Shown: positions 17,913 to 27,529 of the stretch, piece by piece | Position numbering within the stretch: position 1 is the first letter of the stretch | How the letters are laid out: every line of letters starts with the position of its first letter | NCBI RefSeq assembly: GCF_024171815.1 | Contig: NZ_JAMTCJ010000002.1 | Location: forward strand, 558,001-622,000 | DNA length: 64,000 nucleotides | Direction of reading: 5' to 3' | DNA from: Williamsia maris | GTDB taxonomy: Bacteria; Actinomycetota; Actinomycetes; Mycobacteriales; Mycobacteriaceae | Notes under the pieces: model-generated | What the model saw: only the letters and a program-made list of their open reading frames with translations | Databases searched by the model: none | What the model was told of the DNA's origin: nothing | Position numbers and translations under genes: made by a program

Positions 17913-18596
17913 TCATCGGCGGCGTGACGACGGACTACGAAGTCTGCCGCGGATGATGGTGGTCGGTACCGCAAGAGTATCGGTCCCACACGACTCCACG
18001 CGCAGGTCGGTCAGTCCGAGCTTGCCGACCTCCGCCTTGTGGGTGGAGATCTCGTCCGCAGCCGACGAACCCTTGATCGCGATCAGTTCACCGTCGGGTC
18101 GGATGAGGGGGAGTGACCATCGTGCGAGCCGGTCCAGGGGAGCGACGGCCCGCGATGTGACGACATCGGACAGACCGATCTCGGCCCGTACGGCCTTCTC
18201 CTCCGCGCGTCCACGAATCACGCGGATGGGCAGCGACAGCTGCTCGACCACCTCGGTCAGAAAGGTGTGGCGACGGAGGAGAGGCTCGACGAGAGTGATG
18301 GACAGATCCGGCCGGGCGAGCGCCAACGGGATACCGGGGAGTCCGGCTCCGCTCCCGATGTCCACGATGGTCGACCCCTCCGCGATCGACTCACCCATCA
18401 CGGCACAGTTCAGGATGTGCCGGACCCACAGCCGGTCCACTTCTCGTGGACCGATCAACCCACGCTCGACACCGGCGTCGGCCAGGATCTCGCGATACTG
18501 TCGGGCGACTGGCGCGCCGTCACCGAACACCGCCGCGACAGCGGCAGCGACCTCGCTCTGGCCGATTTCCTCATCAGGTTTCACGTGAAACATCAT
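17913..18596 (-). CDS. rsmG: 16S rRNA (guanine-N7) methyltransferase RsmG/GidB
   Basis: RsmG methylates the 530-loop guanosine of 16S rRNA; loss gives low-level streptomycin resistance in many bacteria. The 227-residue protein has the SAM-binding VDIGSGAGLPGIPLA and the following ITLVEPL acidic loop. The N-terminus reads MMFHVKPDEE, where FHVKP is encoded by a parS palindrome. Two adjacent ATG codons at 18591-18596 are possible starts. The next gene on this strand is parA (gap 115 bp). It is separated from jag by a strong hairpin. Confidence 0.95.
   Translation of the reverse strand: MMFHVKPDEEIGQSEVAAAVAAVFGDGAPVARQYREILADAGVERGLIGPREVDRLWVRHILNCAVMGESIAEGSTIVDIGSGAGLPGIPLALARPDLSITLVEPLLRRHTFLTEVVEQLSLPIRVIRGRAEEKAVRAEIGLSDVVTSRAVAPLDRLARWSLPLIRPDGELIAIKGSSAADEISTHKAEVGKLGLTDLRVESCGTDTLAVPTTIIRGRLRSPSSRRR
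18578..18591. other. parS site 3 (at the start of rsmG)
   Basis: A perfect GTTTCACGTGAAAC palindrome overlaps the second to seventh codons of rsmG and encodes FHVKP. Confidence 0.92.
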
Positions 18597-18649
18597 CCCC
18601 TAATCACACGGTTGGCATTCACCACCGGGGATGCACCGCACCCCGGATA

Positions 18650-18682
18650 CGACAAAGTCCCGGGGTCACCGGGACTTTGTCG
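18650..18682 (-). terminator. Perfect hairpin between jag and rsmG
   Basis: A 14-bp perfect stem (18650-18663 with 18669-18682, CGACAAAGTCCCGG) closes a five-base loop. It lies after the jag stop on the minus strand and probably ends the rpmH-rnpA-yidD-yidC-jag transcript. No T-run follows. Confidence 0.7.
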
Positions 18683-18703
18683 TCGAACTGATTCGTGGTC
18701 GAG

Positions 18704-19312
18704 CTACTGCTTGATGACCACCACGCGCCGACGGGGCTCGACACCCTCGCTCTCGCTGATGACGCCGTCCACGGCGGCGACCGCGTCGTGCACGATCTTC
18801 CGCTCGAAGGGGGTCATCGGCTCGAGCTCCTCGCGACCACCGTTGTCGAGGACGCGCTGCGCGACCTCGCCGCCGAGGATGGACAGGCGCTCCCGGCGGT
18901 CCGCACGCCAGCGGGCGACGTCCAACATCAAACGGCTGCGATCACCCGTCGTCTGCTGGACGGCGAGGCGGGTCAGTTCCTGAAGAGCATCGAGCACCTC
19001 TCCGTTCTTGCCGACGAGCTTGCCGAGATCCGATCCGCCGTCGATGCTGACGATCGCGCGGTCGCCGTCGACGTCGAGGTCGATGTCCCCGTCGAAGTCG
19101 AGGACGTCGAGGAGCTGCTCGAGGTAGTCACCGGCGACCTCGCCCTCCTCGACCAGACGATCATCCGTGCCGCCCTCGGCGTCATCGGACTCCGGCGCCT
19201 CGTCCGCGTCGGGCGTCGTGGTGTCCACGTCGGTCTGATCGACTGCCTCGTTCTGCTCGGCCGTCGTCTCGTCGGTCTCTGCGACGTCCACGTCGCTCGT
19301 GTCTGCGGTCAT
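18704..19312 (-). CDS. jag: Jag/KhpB-type KH-R3H RNA-binding protein
   Basis: This small RNA-binding protein is encoded after yidC in many Gram-positive bacteria and has been tied to cell elongation. Its 202 residues form an acidic Asp/Glu/Thr-rich N-terminal tail (about 1-55), a KH domain with the GxxG loop GKNG (near 115) and an R3H domain (about 140-200, RADRRERL). The ATG at 19310-19312 has AAAGG eight bases upstream and is preferred to upstream starts. It is the last gene of the rpmH operon. The KhpA partner expected by analogy is not in this window. Confidence 0.92.
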   Translation of the reverse strand: MTADTSDVDVAETDETTAEQNEAVDQTDVDTTTPDADEAPESDDAEGGTDDRLVEEGEVAGDYLEQLLDVLDFDGDIDLDVDGDRAIVSIDGGSDLGKLVGKNGEVLDALQELTRLAVQQTTGDRSRLMLDVARWRADRRERLSILGGEVAQRVLDNGGREELEPMTPFERKIVHDAVAAVDGVISESEGVEPRRRVVVIKQ

Positions 19313-19408
19313 TCTCATCACCTTTGATCGTGTGTTCGTTCGTGAAGGGGGCAACCGCGTCGAGGGCGGTGCCGTGGCCCCGCGGTCAGCGGGGCAGGAC
19401 TGCGTGGG

Positions 19409-20635
19409 TCAGCGTCGCTTCTTGCGGCGCGCGGTGTTGGAGCCGGCCGCGCCGGTCCTACCTCCCGCACCCGATGGCTTCTGTCCCGGGCGAGGCGTCT
19501 TGGCAGCGGGCTGCTTCGTCGCCGTCTGTTTCGCCTTGTTCTGCGCGCCGCCACCGTTCGTCTCCGCGTTCACCGCGGGTATCTCGCCCGAGGTGGGGGA
19601 GGAGCCCTTGGTCAGATTCGGGGTCGAGCCGTTCGCCGAGCCGTTCGCCGAGCCGTTGGCCGAAGTGCCGTTCGCCCCGCCGTTCGCGGACCCATCCGAG
19701 CCGGCCTTCTTCTTGGCACGCTCGGGACGAGCACCCGGCTTGGGCGCGTTGGCCTTCAGCTTCTCCTGCTTGGCCGCCTTCTTCGCCTCGTCTTCCTTCT
19801 CGATGCGATTGAAGACGATGTGCTGCTGGCCGTAGGTCCACAGGTTGTTGCTCACCCAGTAGAGAAGGATCGCGACGGGGAAGAACGCACCCGACACCAG
19901 GATGCCCAGGGGGAAGACGTACAGCGCGAGCTTGTTCATGATCGCGGTCTGCGGGTTCTCCAGAGCTGCGGCACCCTGTCGGGCCACCGATGCACGCGAG
20001 TTCATGTGAGTGGCGATCGAGGACACGATCACCAGCGGGATCACCAGATAGATGATGTGGGCGCGCGTGAAGTCGATGACACCGTCGGCACTGAACGCCA
20101 CCCACTCGGACTTCGGCTGCGAGATGGCCGCCGAGAGCGGAACACCGAACAGACGCGCGTCGAGAAAGTTCTGCACCTGGTCCGCGCTGAAGAAGTAGTT
20201 GCCCGTCGATCGGGTCTCGGCCGCGGTCATGCCGAGCTGTCCGAAACCGGTACCCATCCGGTTGAACGACCGGAGTACGTGGAACAGACCGATGAACACC
20301 GGGATCTGCGCGAGCATCGGCAGGCAGCCCAGGAGCGGGTTGAACCCGTGCTCCTTCTGCAGCTTCTGCATCTCCTCGGTCATCTTCACGCGATCCTTGG
20401 CGTACTTCTTGCGGATCGCCTGCAGCTGCGGCTGGATCTCCTGCATCTGCCGCGTGGTGCGGATCTGCTTCACGAACGGCTTGTAGAGGATCGCGCGGAG
20501 TGTGAAGACGAGAAAGATCACCGACAGTGCCCACGCGACACCGCTGCCACCGGGGGAGTCGGGGAGGATGTGGCTGAACACCCATTGCCAGACCCACATG
20601 ATTCCCGAGACCGGGTAGTAGATGAAGTTGAGCAC
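19409..20635 (-). CDS. yidC: Membrane protein insertase YidC
   Basis: YidC inserts and folds inner-membrane proteins, alone or with Sec. The 408-residue protein has five predicted membrane segments in the Oxa1/YidC layout, the first being short ([13 protein letters not shown]). The cytoplasmic coiled-coil hairpin ([19 protein letters not shown]) follows, then [18 protein letters not shown]. The C-terminal 120 residues are low complexity: Lys/Ala-rich, then repeated SANG units, Thr/Lys/Pro, and a basic end (RRKKR) typical of ribosome-contacting tails. GTG start, 4 bp after yidD. Confidence 0.96.
   Translation of the reverse strand: MLNFIYYPVSGIMWVWQWVFSHILPDSPGGSGVAWALSVIFLVFTLRAILYKPFVKQIRTTRQMQEIQPQLQAIRKKYAKDRVKMTEEMQKLQKEHGFNPLLGCLPMLAQIPVFIGLFHVLRSFNRMGTGFGQLGMTAAETRSTGNYFFSADQVQNFLDARLFGVPLSAAISQPKSEWVAFSADGVIDFTRAHIIYLVIPLVIVSSIATHMNSRASVARQGAAALENPQTAIMNKLALYVFPLGILVSGAFFPVAILLYWVSNNLWTYGQQHIVFNRIEKEDEAKKAAKQEKLKANAPKPGARPERAKKKAGSDGSANGGANGTSANGSANGSANGSTPNLTKGSSPTSGEIPAVNAETNGGGAQNKAKQTATKQPAAKTPRPGQKPSGAGGRTGAAGSNTARRKKRR
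19626..19661. repeat. Tandem 12-bp repeat in the yidC tail
   Basis: Three head-to-tail units of GAGCCGTTCGCC (the third with one mismatch) encode the Ser-Ala-Asn-Gly repeats of the YidC C-terminal tail. Further imperfect copies follow to about 19695. Confidence 0.8.
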
Positions 20636-20639
20636 GGTG

Positions 20640-20981
20640 TCAGGTACTCCTCACTGCGTCATCAGACGCACTTGTTGTCTCGCGTCGCCGGACGCGTAGG
20701 TGTGTGGCGTCCGCGGCCGCGGCGTCCGTTCGCTCTCCATGGTGCCCTGATCTCTCGGGCACCGGGTCGTACCCGGGTTTGTGCCAGGGGCCGCACTTGG
20801 CCAGACGCACCACCGACAACGCTCCGCCGCGGACCGCACCCCACTGGGTCACCGCCTCGACGGCGTAGGCACTACAGGTGGGCTCGAACCGGCAGGACGG
20901 GAGTCGGGTGGGTGAGATCCAGGTGCGATACAGCTCGATCAGGAAGACCAGGGCGCGTCGCGGAAAGGCCGTCACACTCAT
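20640..20981 (-). CDS. yidD: Membrane protein insertion efficiency factor YidD
   Basis: YidD is a small membrane-associated factor that helps YidC-dependent insertion. Its 113 residues carry the family core [23 protein letters not shown] with both cysteines, then [11 protein letters not shown] and the [11 protein letters not shown] end. The tail of about 30 extra charged residues varies between species. It overlaps rnpA by four bases (ATGA) and leads straight into yidC. Confidence 0.95.
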   Translation of the reverse strand: MSVTAFPRRALVFLIELYRTWISPTRLPSCRFEPTCSAYAVEAVTQWGAVRGGALSVVRLAKCGPWHKPGYDPVPERSGHHGERTDAAAADATHLRVRRRETTSASDDAVRST

Positions 20982-21373
20982 GACGGCACCGTCGCGCGCA
21001 GCCCCGATTTACCGAGAGCAGAAGAAAGTTGTTGCGCCAGAACGTCACTCGACACATTCGCCGAGGACGGCAGCGCTCGGATGACCACGGTGGAGGCCGT
21101 GTCCACGCCGACGAGGGCGGAGGCTCCCGCAGCGCGGAGGCGACGGGCCACTGCATGTCGGGTCACGGCGTCACCCACGGCCTTGCTGACGATCAGACCG
21201 ACACGGGGACCACCGAACTCGACGACATCGAGCCGCACGTCACGATTGTCCGGCCATTCGGTCGGAGTGATCAGCACGTAGGTCATCAGATCAGTGCGAC
21301 GCACCCGCACACCGTGACGCAGGGTGCGGGTGAACTCGGATCCTCTGCTGATCCGCTGGTGACGTGCGAGCAC
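20978..21373 (-). CDS. rnpA: Ribonuclease P protein component
   Basis: RnpA is the protein subunit that helps the RNase P RNA cut 5' leaders from tRNA precursors. In 131 residues it shows the N-terminal FTRTLRHG segment, the central VGLIVSKAVGDAVTRHAVARRLR (a diverged form of the RNR motif, with the Asn of RNR as His) and the final helices. GTG start, 51 bp after rpmH. The order rpmH-rnpA-yidD-yidC-jag is the standard operon. Confidence 0.94.
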   Translation of the reverse strand: MLARHQRISRGSEFTRTLRHGVRVRRTDLMTYVLITPTEWPDNRDVRLDVVEFGGPRVGLIVSKAVGDAVTRHAVARRLRAAGASALVGVDTASTVVIRALPSSANVSSDVLAQQLSSALGKSGLRATVPS

Positions 21374-21424
21374 TGTGACGACGACCGCGGAAGAACGCGG
21401 GAACGCCCGCGTCTCCCGTCGAGG

Positions 21425-21568
21425 TCAGGCAGTCAGGCTCGAGCGGCCCTTGCGGCGCCGGGTGTTGACGATCGCCCGGCCGGCGCGCGTACGCATCCGG
21501 AGACGGAAACCGTGCACGCGTGCACGACGACGAACGTTGGGCTGGTAGGTCCGCTTTCCCTTGGCCAC
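21425..21568 (-). CDS. rpmH: 50S ribosomal protein L34
   Basis: This is a 47-residue, strongly basic ribosomal protein. It starts with GTG (21566-21568) and reads [15 protein letters not shown], then HGFRLRMRT and RRRKGRSSL, diagnostic of L34. A GAGGAG ribosome-binding site lies upstream. It is the first gene of the minus-strand operon and divergent from dnaA. Confidence 0.97.
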   Translation of the reverse strand: MAKGKRTYQPNVRRRARVHGFRLRMRTRAGRAIVNTRRRKGRSSLTA

Positions 21569-21703
21569 GACTGAACTCCTCGTTATCGGGGCACCGGGAG
21601 CATTACGCTCTCAAGACACCCATTACCTGGTGGTTTGCTTGCCGCGGCTCGTCGATCTCACGCACATCGGCACATGGACGACCGACACCTCGGCGACCGT
21701 TCG

Positions 21704-21732
21704 AGAGTACTTATCGCAAGTTCACTGGTCAA
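21704..21732 (-). promoter_or_regulatory. Sigma-A type promoter of the rpmH operon
   Basis: On the minus strand TTGACC (21727-21732) is followed after 17 bases by TACTCT (21704-21709). This fits a housekeeping promoter and gives a leader of about 130 bases before rpmH. Confidence 0.65.
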
Positions 21733-21974
21733 ACCGCGATCGACCCGCGCACGCACCCTCCACCGCGCGGATCCGATCCGCCGCGACACGCCGACGACAC
21801 GACGGTCCTCGACTTTCGTTCGAAATCGTGTGCCCGAATCTGTTGAGACCCGCCGCGGGCTCTGTTAGCTTCTGACGAGCACGCGTTCGACGGCACCGTT
21901 CCGAGTCGATTTCGCAGACCGGTTCCAGGCTCGGGTACTGCCCGATGGCCGGTATTCAAGCAGCTGTGCACAAC

Positions 21975-21995
21975 TGTGGATAACCGTGTGGACAA
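21975..21995. promoter_or_regulatory. Pair of DnaA boxes upstream of dnaA
   Basis: TGTGGATAA (21975-21983) and TGTGGACAA (21987-21995) are exact reverse complements of TTATCCACA and TTGTCCACA, three bases apart. They suggest autoregulation of dnaA or a second replication-related cluster. Confidence 0.8.
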
Positions 21996-22072
21996 ACCCG
22001 TTGCGGTACGCGACGATGGCGACCGCGGTTGCGCATGTCGGCGGTGCCGCACAGCCGGGAGGGGCGTTGTCG

Positions 22073-23596
22073 ATGGGGTCCGATCGCGACACGTTCGGTG
22101 AGATCTGGCAGCGGGTCATCGTCGACCTCGGTGCCGACACCGGAACCGACGACACGCTCACACGTCAGCAAAAGGCCTGGTTGTCGCTGGTCCAGCCGCT
22201 GACCCTGGCCGAGGGCTTCGCGCTGTTGGCCGTGCCTACCGCATTCGTCCAGGAGCAAATCGAGCGCACCCTGCGTGAGCCCATCCGTACCTCCCTGAGC
22301 CGTCACCTCGGCATGGAGGTCGACCTCGGGGTCCGGATCGCGCCGACCCCCGATGTGCCCGTCGGAGTGCCGGCCGCACCCGCCGCCATCGAGGTCGCGG
22401 CCTCCCTGGACACCCTTCCCGACACTTTCGCCGACCGCCGCGACAGCTCGGAGTACCACTCCGAGAACGGTCGTATCGACGCCGGCGGACCGCACGGATC
22501 GCCCGACCACCGCAGGGTCGACGGAGAGTGGTCGACCTACTTCAACGCGTCCACCCCGGGTGAGCCGAGCAGCCTGAATCCGAAGTACACCTTCGACACG
22601 TTCGTCATCGGGGCGTCGAACCGGTTCGCGCACGCCGCCGCGGTCGCCATCTCCGAGGCGCCGGCCCGTGCCTACAACCCGTTGTTCATCTGGGGTGAGT
22701 CCGGACTCGGCAAGACCCACCTGCTGCACGCGGCCGGTCACTACGCCCAGCGGTTGTTCCCCGGGATGCGCGTCAAGTACGTCTCCACCGAGGAGTTCAC
22801 CAACGACTTCATCAACTCTCTCCGTGACGATCGCCGCGTGGCCTTCAAGCGTCGGTATCGCGACGTCGATGTCCTGCTCGTCGACGACATCCAGTTCCTC
22901 GAGGGCAAAGAGGGCATCCAGGAGGAGTTCTTCCACACCTTCAACACCCTGCACAACGCCAACAAGCAGATCGTGGTGTCCTCGGACCGCCCGCCCAAGC
23001 AGTTGGCGACCCTCGAGGACCGGCTCCGGACACGGTTCGAGTGGGGCCTGATCACCGATGTCCAGCCTCCTGAGCTGGAGACCCGCATCGCGATCCTGCG
23101 CAAGAAGGCGCAGATGGACAACCTGCAGGTACCCGCCGAGGTCCTCGAGCTCATCGCGTCGAAGATCGAGCGCAACATCCGTGAGCTCGAGGGCGCGCTG
23201 ATCCGGGTCACCGCGTTCGCGTCGCTGAACAACGCCGAACTGAACCTCGCCCTGGCCGAGATCGTCCTGCAGGCCCTGCTGCCCGATTCCGGCAGCGTGG
23301 AGATCAACGCGCCGGCGATCCTGGCGATCACCGCCGAGTACTTCGAGATCAGTGTCGACGAGCTGCGTGGGCCCGGCAAGACCCGGTCGATCGCGCAGGC
23401 CCGTCAGATCTCGATGTACCTGTGCCGTGAACTGACCGATCTGTCGCTACCGAAGATCGGCGAGACGTTCGACCGCGACCACACCACCGTGATGTACGCC
23501 GACAAGAAGATCCGCAAGGAGATGGCCGAGCGCCGCAAGGTGTACGACCATGTCCAGGAACTCACTGCGCGCATCAAACAGCGCGCCCGTCGCTGA
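22073..23596 (+). CDS. dnaA: Chromosomal replication initiator DnaA
   Basis: DnaA binds oriC boxes and melts the origin in its ATP form. With the ATG at 22073 it has 507 residues: domain I (about 1-90; [18 protein letters not shown]), a linker, the AAA+ domain with Walker A GESGLGKT (208-215) and Walker [12 protein letters not shown], and domain IV with the DNA-binding signature [23 protein letters not shown] stands about eight bases before this ATG, and the resulting N-terminus aligns with that of mycobacterial DnaA. Upstream starts to 21986 would add 29 poorly plausible residues. Confidence 0.97.
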   Translation: MGSDRDTFGEIWQRVIVDLGADTGTDDTLTRQQKAWLSLVQPLTLAEGFALLAVPTAFVQEQIERTLREPIRTSLSRHLGMEVDLGVRIAPTPDVPVGVPAAPAAIEVAASLDTLPDTFADRRDSSEYHSENGRIDAGGPHGSPDHRRVDGEWSTYFNASTPGEPSSLNPKYTFDTFVIGASNRFAHAAAVAISEAPARAYNPLFIWGESGLGKTHLLHAAGHYAQRLFPGMRVKYVSTEEFTNDFINSLRDDRRVAFKRRYRDVDVLLVDDIQFLEGKEGIQEEFFHTFNTLHNANKQIVVSSDRPPKQLATLEDRLRTRFEWGLITDVQPPELETRIAILRKKAQMDNLQVPAEVLELIASKIERNIRELEGALIRVTAFASLNNAELNLALAEIVLQALLPDSGSVEINAPAILAITAEYFEISVDELRGPGKTRSIAQARQISMYLCRELTDLSLPKIGETFDRDHTTVMYADKKIRKEMAERRKVYDHVQELTARIKQRARR

Positions 23597-24125
23597 GCAC
23601 CGATCCCCGCACCCGCCGCTGTGTCGGCCATTCTCTCGACCTCACATCGAGGCCTCGAAGGGGCAATCGGACGACCGGAACAGTCGTTCACCGTCGCTCC
23701 CCAGCTGTGGATAACTCGGTGGATAACTCCGTCAGCCTGTGTACCGACGGTGGACCGAGATGAACGGACTCTGACGTGTACACAACGTGTGACCGATCTC
23801 CGGTGATCTGTCCACGTCCGGTCCACAGCGTCGCGTGCGGTCCCACGTGCGCCGACCACACCCTGTGCACAGTTTCCACAGGACCTATTACTACTGAGAA
23901 TTTATCTCTTTCAATAGTCTTTAAAAGCAGGAGTGTGGACAGATCGTTCGTCCACACCGCCGGTGAGAACGCTTCCGTCACCAGCCGTTACAAGCTCCAC
24001 CCGTTTACCCCCGCGGGGCGCCTTCCGTTCTAGAGTGGAGACCCACCGGTTCACGCAGGACTCGCACACCATCGAAGGGCAGTCGACGCTATGGAGGATC
24101 GGACCGATATGGAGGGTCGATCGCA
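23597..24125. other. oriC: Chromosomal origin of replication (oriC)
   Basis: The 529-bp dnaA-dnaN gap has no credible gene. It holds DnaA-box-like sites: TGTGGATAA at 23706-23714 (exact), GGTGGATAA at 23718-23726, TGTGGACAG at 23934-23942 and TCGTCCACA at 23948-23956 (one mismatch each), plus weaker ones near 23808-23830 and 23870-23882. At 23883-23928 is an AT-rich stretch with TTTATCTCTTTC and CTTTAAAAG, by far the most AT-rich in the region and the likely unwinding element. TGTGGAC (23934-23940) and GTCCACA (23950-23956) form an inverted repeat next to it. Confidence 0.92.
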
Positions 24126-25292
24126 GTGAAGTTCCGCGTGACTCGCGATGAATTCGCAGAGTCGGTTGCCTGGGTTGCTCGCAGTCTGCCCAGCCGTCCG
24201 CCCGTTCCCGTCCTCGGTTGTGTAGTCCTCACCGCCGGCGACAAGGGCCTGACGGTCTCCGGGTTCGACTACGAGGTCTCGGCCCAGGTCGATCTCTCGG
24301 CCGAGGTCGCCGACGAGGGCCGCGTCCTGGTCTCGGGCAAGTTGTTGGCCGACATCACCCGGTCCCTGCCCGCCAAGCCGGTCGACGTGAGTCTCGACGG
24401 AACCCGCGTGGCCATCGCCTGCGGCAGCTCGCGGTTCTCGCTGCCGACGATGCCGGTCGAGGACTACCCCTCGCTCCCCGAGGTGCCGCCGATCACCGGC
24501 AGCATCCCGACCGAGCTGTTCGCCGAGGCGATCACCCAGGTCGCCATCGCGGCGGGTCGGGACGACACCCTGCCGATGCTGACCGGCATCCGCGTCGAGA
24601 TCGAGAACGACACCGTGGTCCTCGCCGCCACCGACCGATTCCGACTCGCGGTGCGCGAGCTGACCTGGGAGCCGACCTCGGGTGACACCGCGGCTGTCCT
24701 GGTCCCGGCGAAGACGTTGTCCGAGTCGGCCAAGTCGGCCGGAGCCGAGGGTGGCGCCGCCATCTCCCTGGCTCTCGGCTCGGCGGGCAGCATCGGTGCG
24801 GAGGGTCTGCTCGGCATCCTCGGACACGGACGCCAGACCACCACCCGTCTGCTCGACGCGGAGTTCCCGAAGTTCCGTCAGCTGCTGCCGCCGTCGCACA
24901 CCTCGATGGCGACCGTCGACATCGCGCCGCTGACCGACGCCATCAAGCGTGTCGCCTTGGTCGCCGAGCGCGGCGCCCAGGTGCGGATGGAGTTCACCGA
25001 GGGATCGGTGCTGCTCACCGCCGGCGGTGACGACGCGGGCAAGGCCGAGGAGGAAGTTCCGGTCTCGTTCCACGGTGAGCCGCTGACCATCGCGTTCAAC
25101 CCCGGCTACCTGCTCGACGGACTGGCCGCATTGCACACCACTGCAGTCGATTTCGGTTTCACCACCCCGAGCCGACCCGCTGTGCTGCGACCGTCGACCG
25201 GTGAGCCGCCCCAGGCCGACGACTCCGGTGCGTACGCCGCTCCTAGCAGCGCGTTCACCTACCTGCTGATGCCGGTCCGACTGCCGGGATGA
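24126..25292 (+). CDS. dnaN: DNA polymerase III sliding clamp (beta)
   Basis: The beta clamp is a ring dimer that tethers polymerases and other proteins to DNA. The 388-residue protein has the three-domain clamp pattern: [16 protein letters not shown] at the start, [18 protein letters not shown] in the middle, [13 protein letters not shown] in domain 2, and the C-terminal [11 protein letters not shown] that forms the protein-binding pocket. The GTG start has GGAGGG about nine bases upstream. Confidence 0.98.
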   Translation: MKFRVTRDEFAESVAWVARSLPSRPPVPVLGCVVLTAGDKGLTVSGFDYEVSAQVDLSAEVADEGRVLVSGKLLADITRSLPAKPVDVSLDGTRVAIACGSSRFSLPTMPVEDYPSLPEVPPITGSIPTELFAEAITQVAIAAGRDDTLPMLTGIRVEIENDTVVLAATDRFRLAVRELTWEPTSGDTAAVLVPAKTLSESAKSAGAEGGAAISLALGSAGSIGAEGLLGILGHGRQTTTRLLDAEFPKFRQLLPPSHTSMATVDIAPLTDAIKRVALVAERGAQVRMEFTEGSVLLTAGGDDAGKAEEEVPVSFHGEPLTIAFNPGYLLDGLAALHTTAVDFGFTTPSRPAVLRPSTGEPPQADDSGAYAAPSSAFTYLLMPVRLPG

Positions 25293-25370
25293 TCCCGCGT
25301 CGGTGATCGTCGTCCCCGATCGTTCTCAGCGCCGAGAACCCACCTCCATACATCCGCGAGAGGAATCACC

Positions 25371-26264
25371 ATGCAACTCGGCTTGATCGGGCTCGGCAAG
25401 ATGGGCGCAAACATGCGTTCGCGCCTCAAGAAGTTCGACCACGAGGTCATCGGCTACGACCCGCGTCCCGAGGTGACCGACGTCGCCTCGCTGGCCGATC
25501 TCGCGTCTGCCCTCGAGGCGCCCCGGGTCGTGTGGGTCATGGTCCCGTCGGGAGCGCCCACGCGGGAGACCGTCGAGAAGCTCGCCGAGGTGCTGTCGCA
25601 GGGTGACCTCGTGATCGACGGTGGCAACTCGCGCTACACCGACGACGCTGTCCACGCAGAACTGCTGGACTCCAAGGGAATCGGCTACCTCGACTGCGGT
25701 GTCTCCGGCGGTGTCTGGGGTCTGGAGAACGGCTACGGGCTGATGGCCGGTGGTGCCGCGGCCGACGTCGAGAAGGCGATGCCGATCTTCGACGCACTGC
25801 GTCCGCCCGGCGAGCGGGCCGACGGCTTCGTCCACGCAGGCCCGGTCGGTGCCGGTCACTACGCGAAGATGGTGCACAACGGTATCGAGTACGGCCTGAT
25901 GCACGCCTACGGCGAGGGATACGAACTGTTGTCCGCCGAGCCGCTCATCGACGACGTCGAGGGCACGCTGCGCGCATGGACCCACGGAACGGTCATCCGC
26001 TCCTGGCTGCTCGACCTCCTGGTCAAGGCGCTGCAGGAAGATCCCGGCCTCACCGAGATCTCCGATTACACAACTGATTCCGGTGAGGGACGGTGGACCG
26101 TCGAGGAGGCGATCCGTCACTCGGTACCGGCGAACGTCATCTCCGCTGCTCTCTTCGCACGCTTCGCGTCCCGTCAGGAGGGTGGTTCACCGACGCTCAA
26201 GGCGGTGTCCGCTCTGCGCAACCAGTTCGGTGGGCACGCGGTCAAGCCCTCGCAGCACCAGTGA
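25371..26264 (+). CDS. gnd: 6-phosphogluconate dehydrogenase, short decarboxylating form
   Basis: This enzyme oxidises and decarboxylates 6-phosphogluconate to ribulose 5-phosphate. At 297 residues it belongs to the short form, which lacks the long C-terminal half of the 470-residue enzymes and is often NAD-linked. Motifs: GLGKMG at the dinucleotide fold (8-13), DGGNS, the substrate loop GVSGGVWGLENG, and catalytic Lys166 in HYAKMVHNG. It sits between dnaN and recF, as in several mycobacteria. Why a sugar enzyme is kept inside the replication cluster is not known. Confidence 0.95.
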   Translation: MQLGLIGLGKMGANMRSRLKKFDHEVIGYDPRPEVTDVASLADLASALEAPRVVWVMVPSGAPTRETVEKLAEVLSQGDLVIDGGNSRYTDDAVHAELLDSKGIGYLDCGVSGGVWGLENGYGLMAGGAAADVEKAMPIFDALRPPGERADGFVHAGPVGAGHYAKMVHNGIEYGLMHAYGEGYELLSAEPLIDDVEGTLRAWTHGTVIRSWLLDLLVKALQEDPGLTEISDYTTDSGEGRWTVEEAIRHSVPANVISAALFARFASRQEGGSPTLKAVSALRNQFGGHAVKPSQHQ

Positions 26265-26281
26265 CCTCGGGCACTGGGTAG

Positions 26282-27529
26282 GTGTACGTCCGGACGCTGC
26301 GTCTGCGCGACTTCCGGTCGTGGCAGGAGGTGCGCGTCGATCTCGATCCGGAGCCGACCATCTTCGTGGGGCGCAACGGTTTCGGCAAGACCAACCTCGT
26401 CGAGTCGCTGAACTACCTCTCCACCCTCCGGTCTCATCGGGTCAGCAACGACGCGGCGCTGGTCCGTACCGGATGTGAGACCGCGACGGCGTCCGCGACG
26501 GTGATCAACGCCGGACGCGAGCTGACGGTGGAACTCCAGATCACGCCCGGTCGTAGCAACCGGGCCTCGGTGAACGGCGCCCCGTCCCGCCGACCGCGCG
26601 ACATCGTGGGCATCCTGCGCACGGTGATGTTCGCGCCGGAGGATCTCGCTCTGGTCCGGGGTGATCCAGCCGATCGACGACGGTTCGTCGACGAGCTCGC
26701 CGCGTTGGCGGGGCCACGGATGGTCGCTGCCCGTGCCGATTACGACCGCGTCCTACGTCAGCGGTCGGCTCTGTTGAAGACCGCCGCGTCCGCGATGCGC
26801 TCGGGTGGTGATTCCGCGGCGTCGGTGATCAGCACCCTCGACGTGTGGGACACCCAGTTGGCGCAGTTCGGTGCGCAGGTGACCGCAGGACGTATCGATG
26901 TGCTCAACAATTTGAGACCGTTTGTGCAACAGGAGTACTCGACGTTGGCCCCCGCGTCCCGACCGATCGACCTGCGTTATCGGGCGGTGGTCGGTGACGA
27001 GGTGTTGCCCGCGGCCGATGCACCGGCCGACGAGGAGTACATCGAGGCCGTGCTGTTGCACAGTCTCGCCGCGGCGCGCGGCAAGGAGATCGATCGCGGG
27101 GTGTGCCTGATCGGTCCGCACCGTGATGACATCGACATCACCCTGGCCGGTCAGATCGCCAAAGGTTTTGCCAGTCATGGCGAATCGTGGTCCCTGGCAC
27201 TGGCGATGCGCCTGGGTTCGGTGGAGTTGATCCGTTCTGACGGTGCTGAGCCGGTGGTGCTGCTCGACGATGTGTTCGCCGAACTCGACGCCGCCCGGCG
27301 CGCTGCGCTGTCGACGTTCGCCCAGTCGGTGGAGCAGGTGATCATCACCGCGGCGGTCGCCGATGACATCCCGCCTGCGATCGGCGGTCGGCGGGTCGCG
27401 GTGGCGGTGCGGGACGACGGCGACGGTGGGCGGCTCTCGCATCTCGTCGACGACGCTGCGCCGAGCGCGGATGCGGTCGATGATGGACCGGGACTCGAAC
27501 CACACGACGACGAGGGGGAGGCTCCATGA
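26282..27529 (+). CDS. recF: DNA replication and repair protein RecF
   Basis: RecF is an SMC-like ATPase that helps load RecA at gaps. In 415 residues I see Walker A GRNGFGKT (30-37), the RSHRVSND segment, the [12 protein letters not shown] helix, and the C-terminal [17 protein letters not shown] that combines Walker B and the D-loop. The start is a GTG with GGGTAGG just upstream. An acidic tail of about 35 residues ([14 protein letters not shown]) follows the core. The stop overlaps the next start by four bases (ATGA). Confidence 0.96.
   Translation: MYVRTLRLRDFRSWQEVRVDLDPEPTIFVGRNGFGKTNLVESLNYLSTLRSHRVSNDAALVRTGCETATASATVINAGRELTVELQITPGRSNRASVNGAPSRRPRDIVGILRTVMFAPEDLALVRGDPADRRRFVDELAALAGPRMVAARADYDRVLRQRSALLKTAASAMRSGGDSAASVISTLDVWDTQLAQFGAQVTAGRIDVLNNLRPFVQQEYSTLAPASRPIDLRYRAVVGDEVLPAADAPADEEYIEAVLLHSLAAARGKEIDRGVCLIGPHRDDIDITLAGQIAKGFASHGESWSLALAMRLGSVELIRSDGAEPVVLLDDVFAELDAARRAALSTFAQSVEQVIITAAVADDIPPAIGGRRVAVAVRDDGDGGRLSHLVDDAAPSADAVDDGPGLEPHDDEGEAP

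Larger units (their letters stand above)
21569..22072. other. Divergent rpmH-dnaA intergenic region
   Basis: About 500 bp separate rpmH from the chosen dnaA start. The left part holds the rpmH promoter. The right end holds two perfect DnaA boxes just upstream of dnaA. I see no small gene here; a frame continuing dnaA upstream to 21986 exists but lacks a ribosome-binding site and would start inside a DnaA box. Confidence 0.6.

Noticed and set aside
18625-18646. CCGGGG-CCCCGG inverted repeat next to the jag-rsmG hairpin
   Set aside because: Six-base GC arms with a ten-base loop are expected by chance at this GC content; the 14-bp stem at 18650 explains termination.
21986-22072. Longer dnaA start at 21986
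   Set aside because: It would begin inside a DnaA box, has no ribosome-binding site, and adds residues absent from the family; 22073 has GGGAGGGG upstream.
23776-24033. An 85-codon frame inside oriC
   Set aside because: It spans the AT-rich element and DnaA boxes, is full of Thr, Ser, His and Cys without any pattern, and lacks a start signal.
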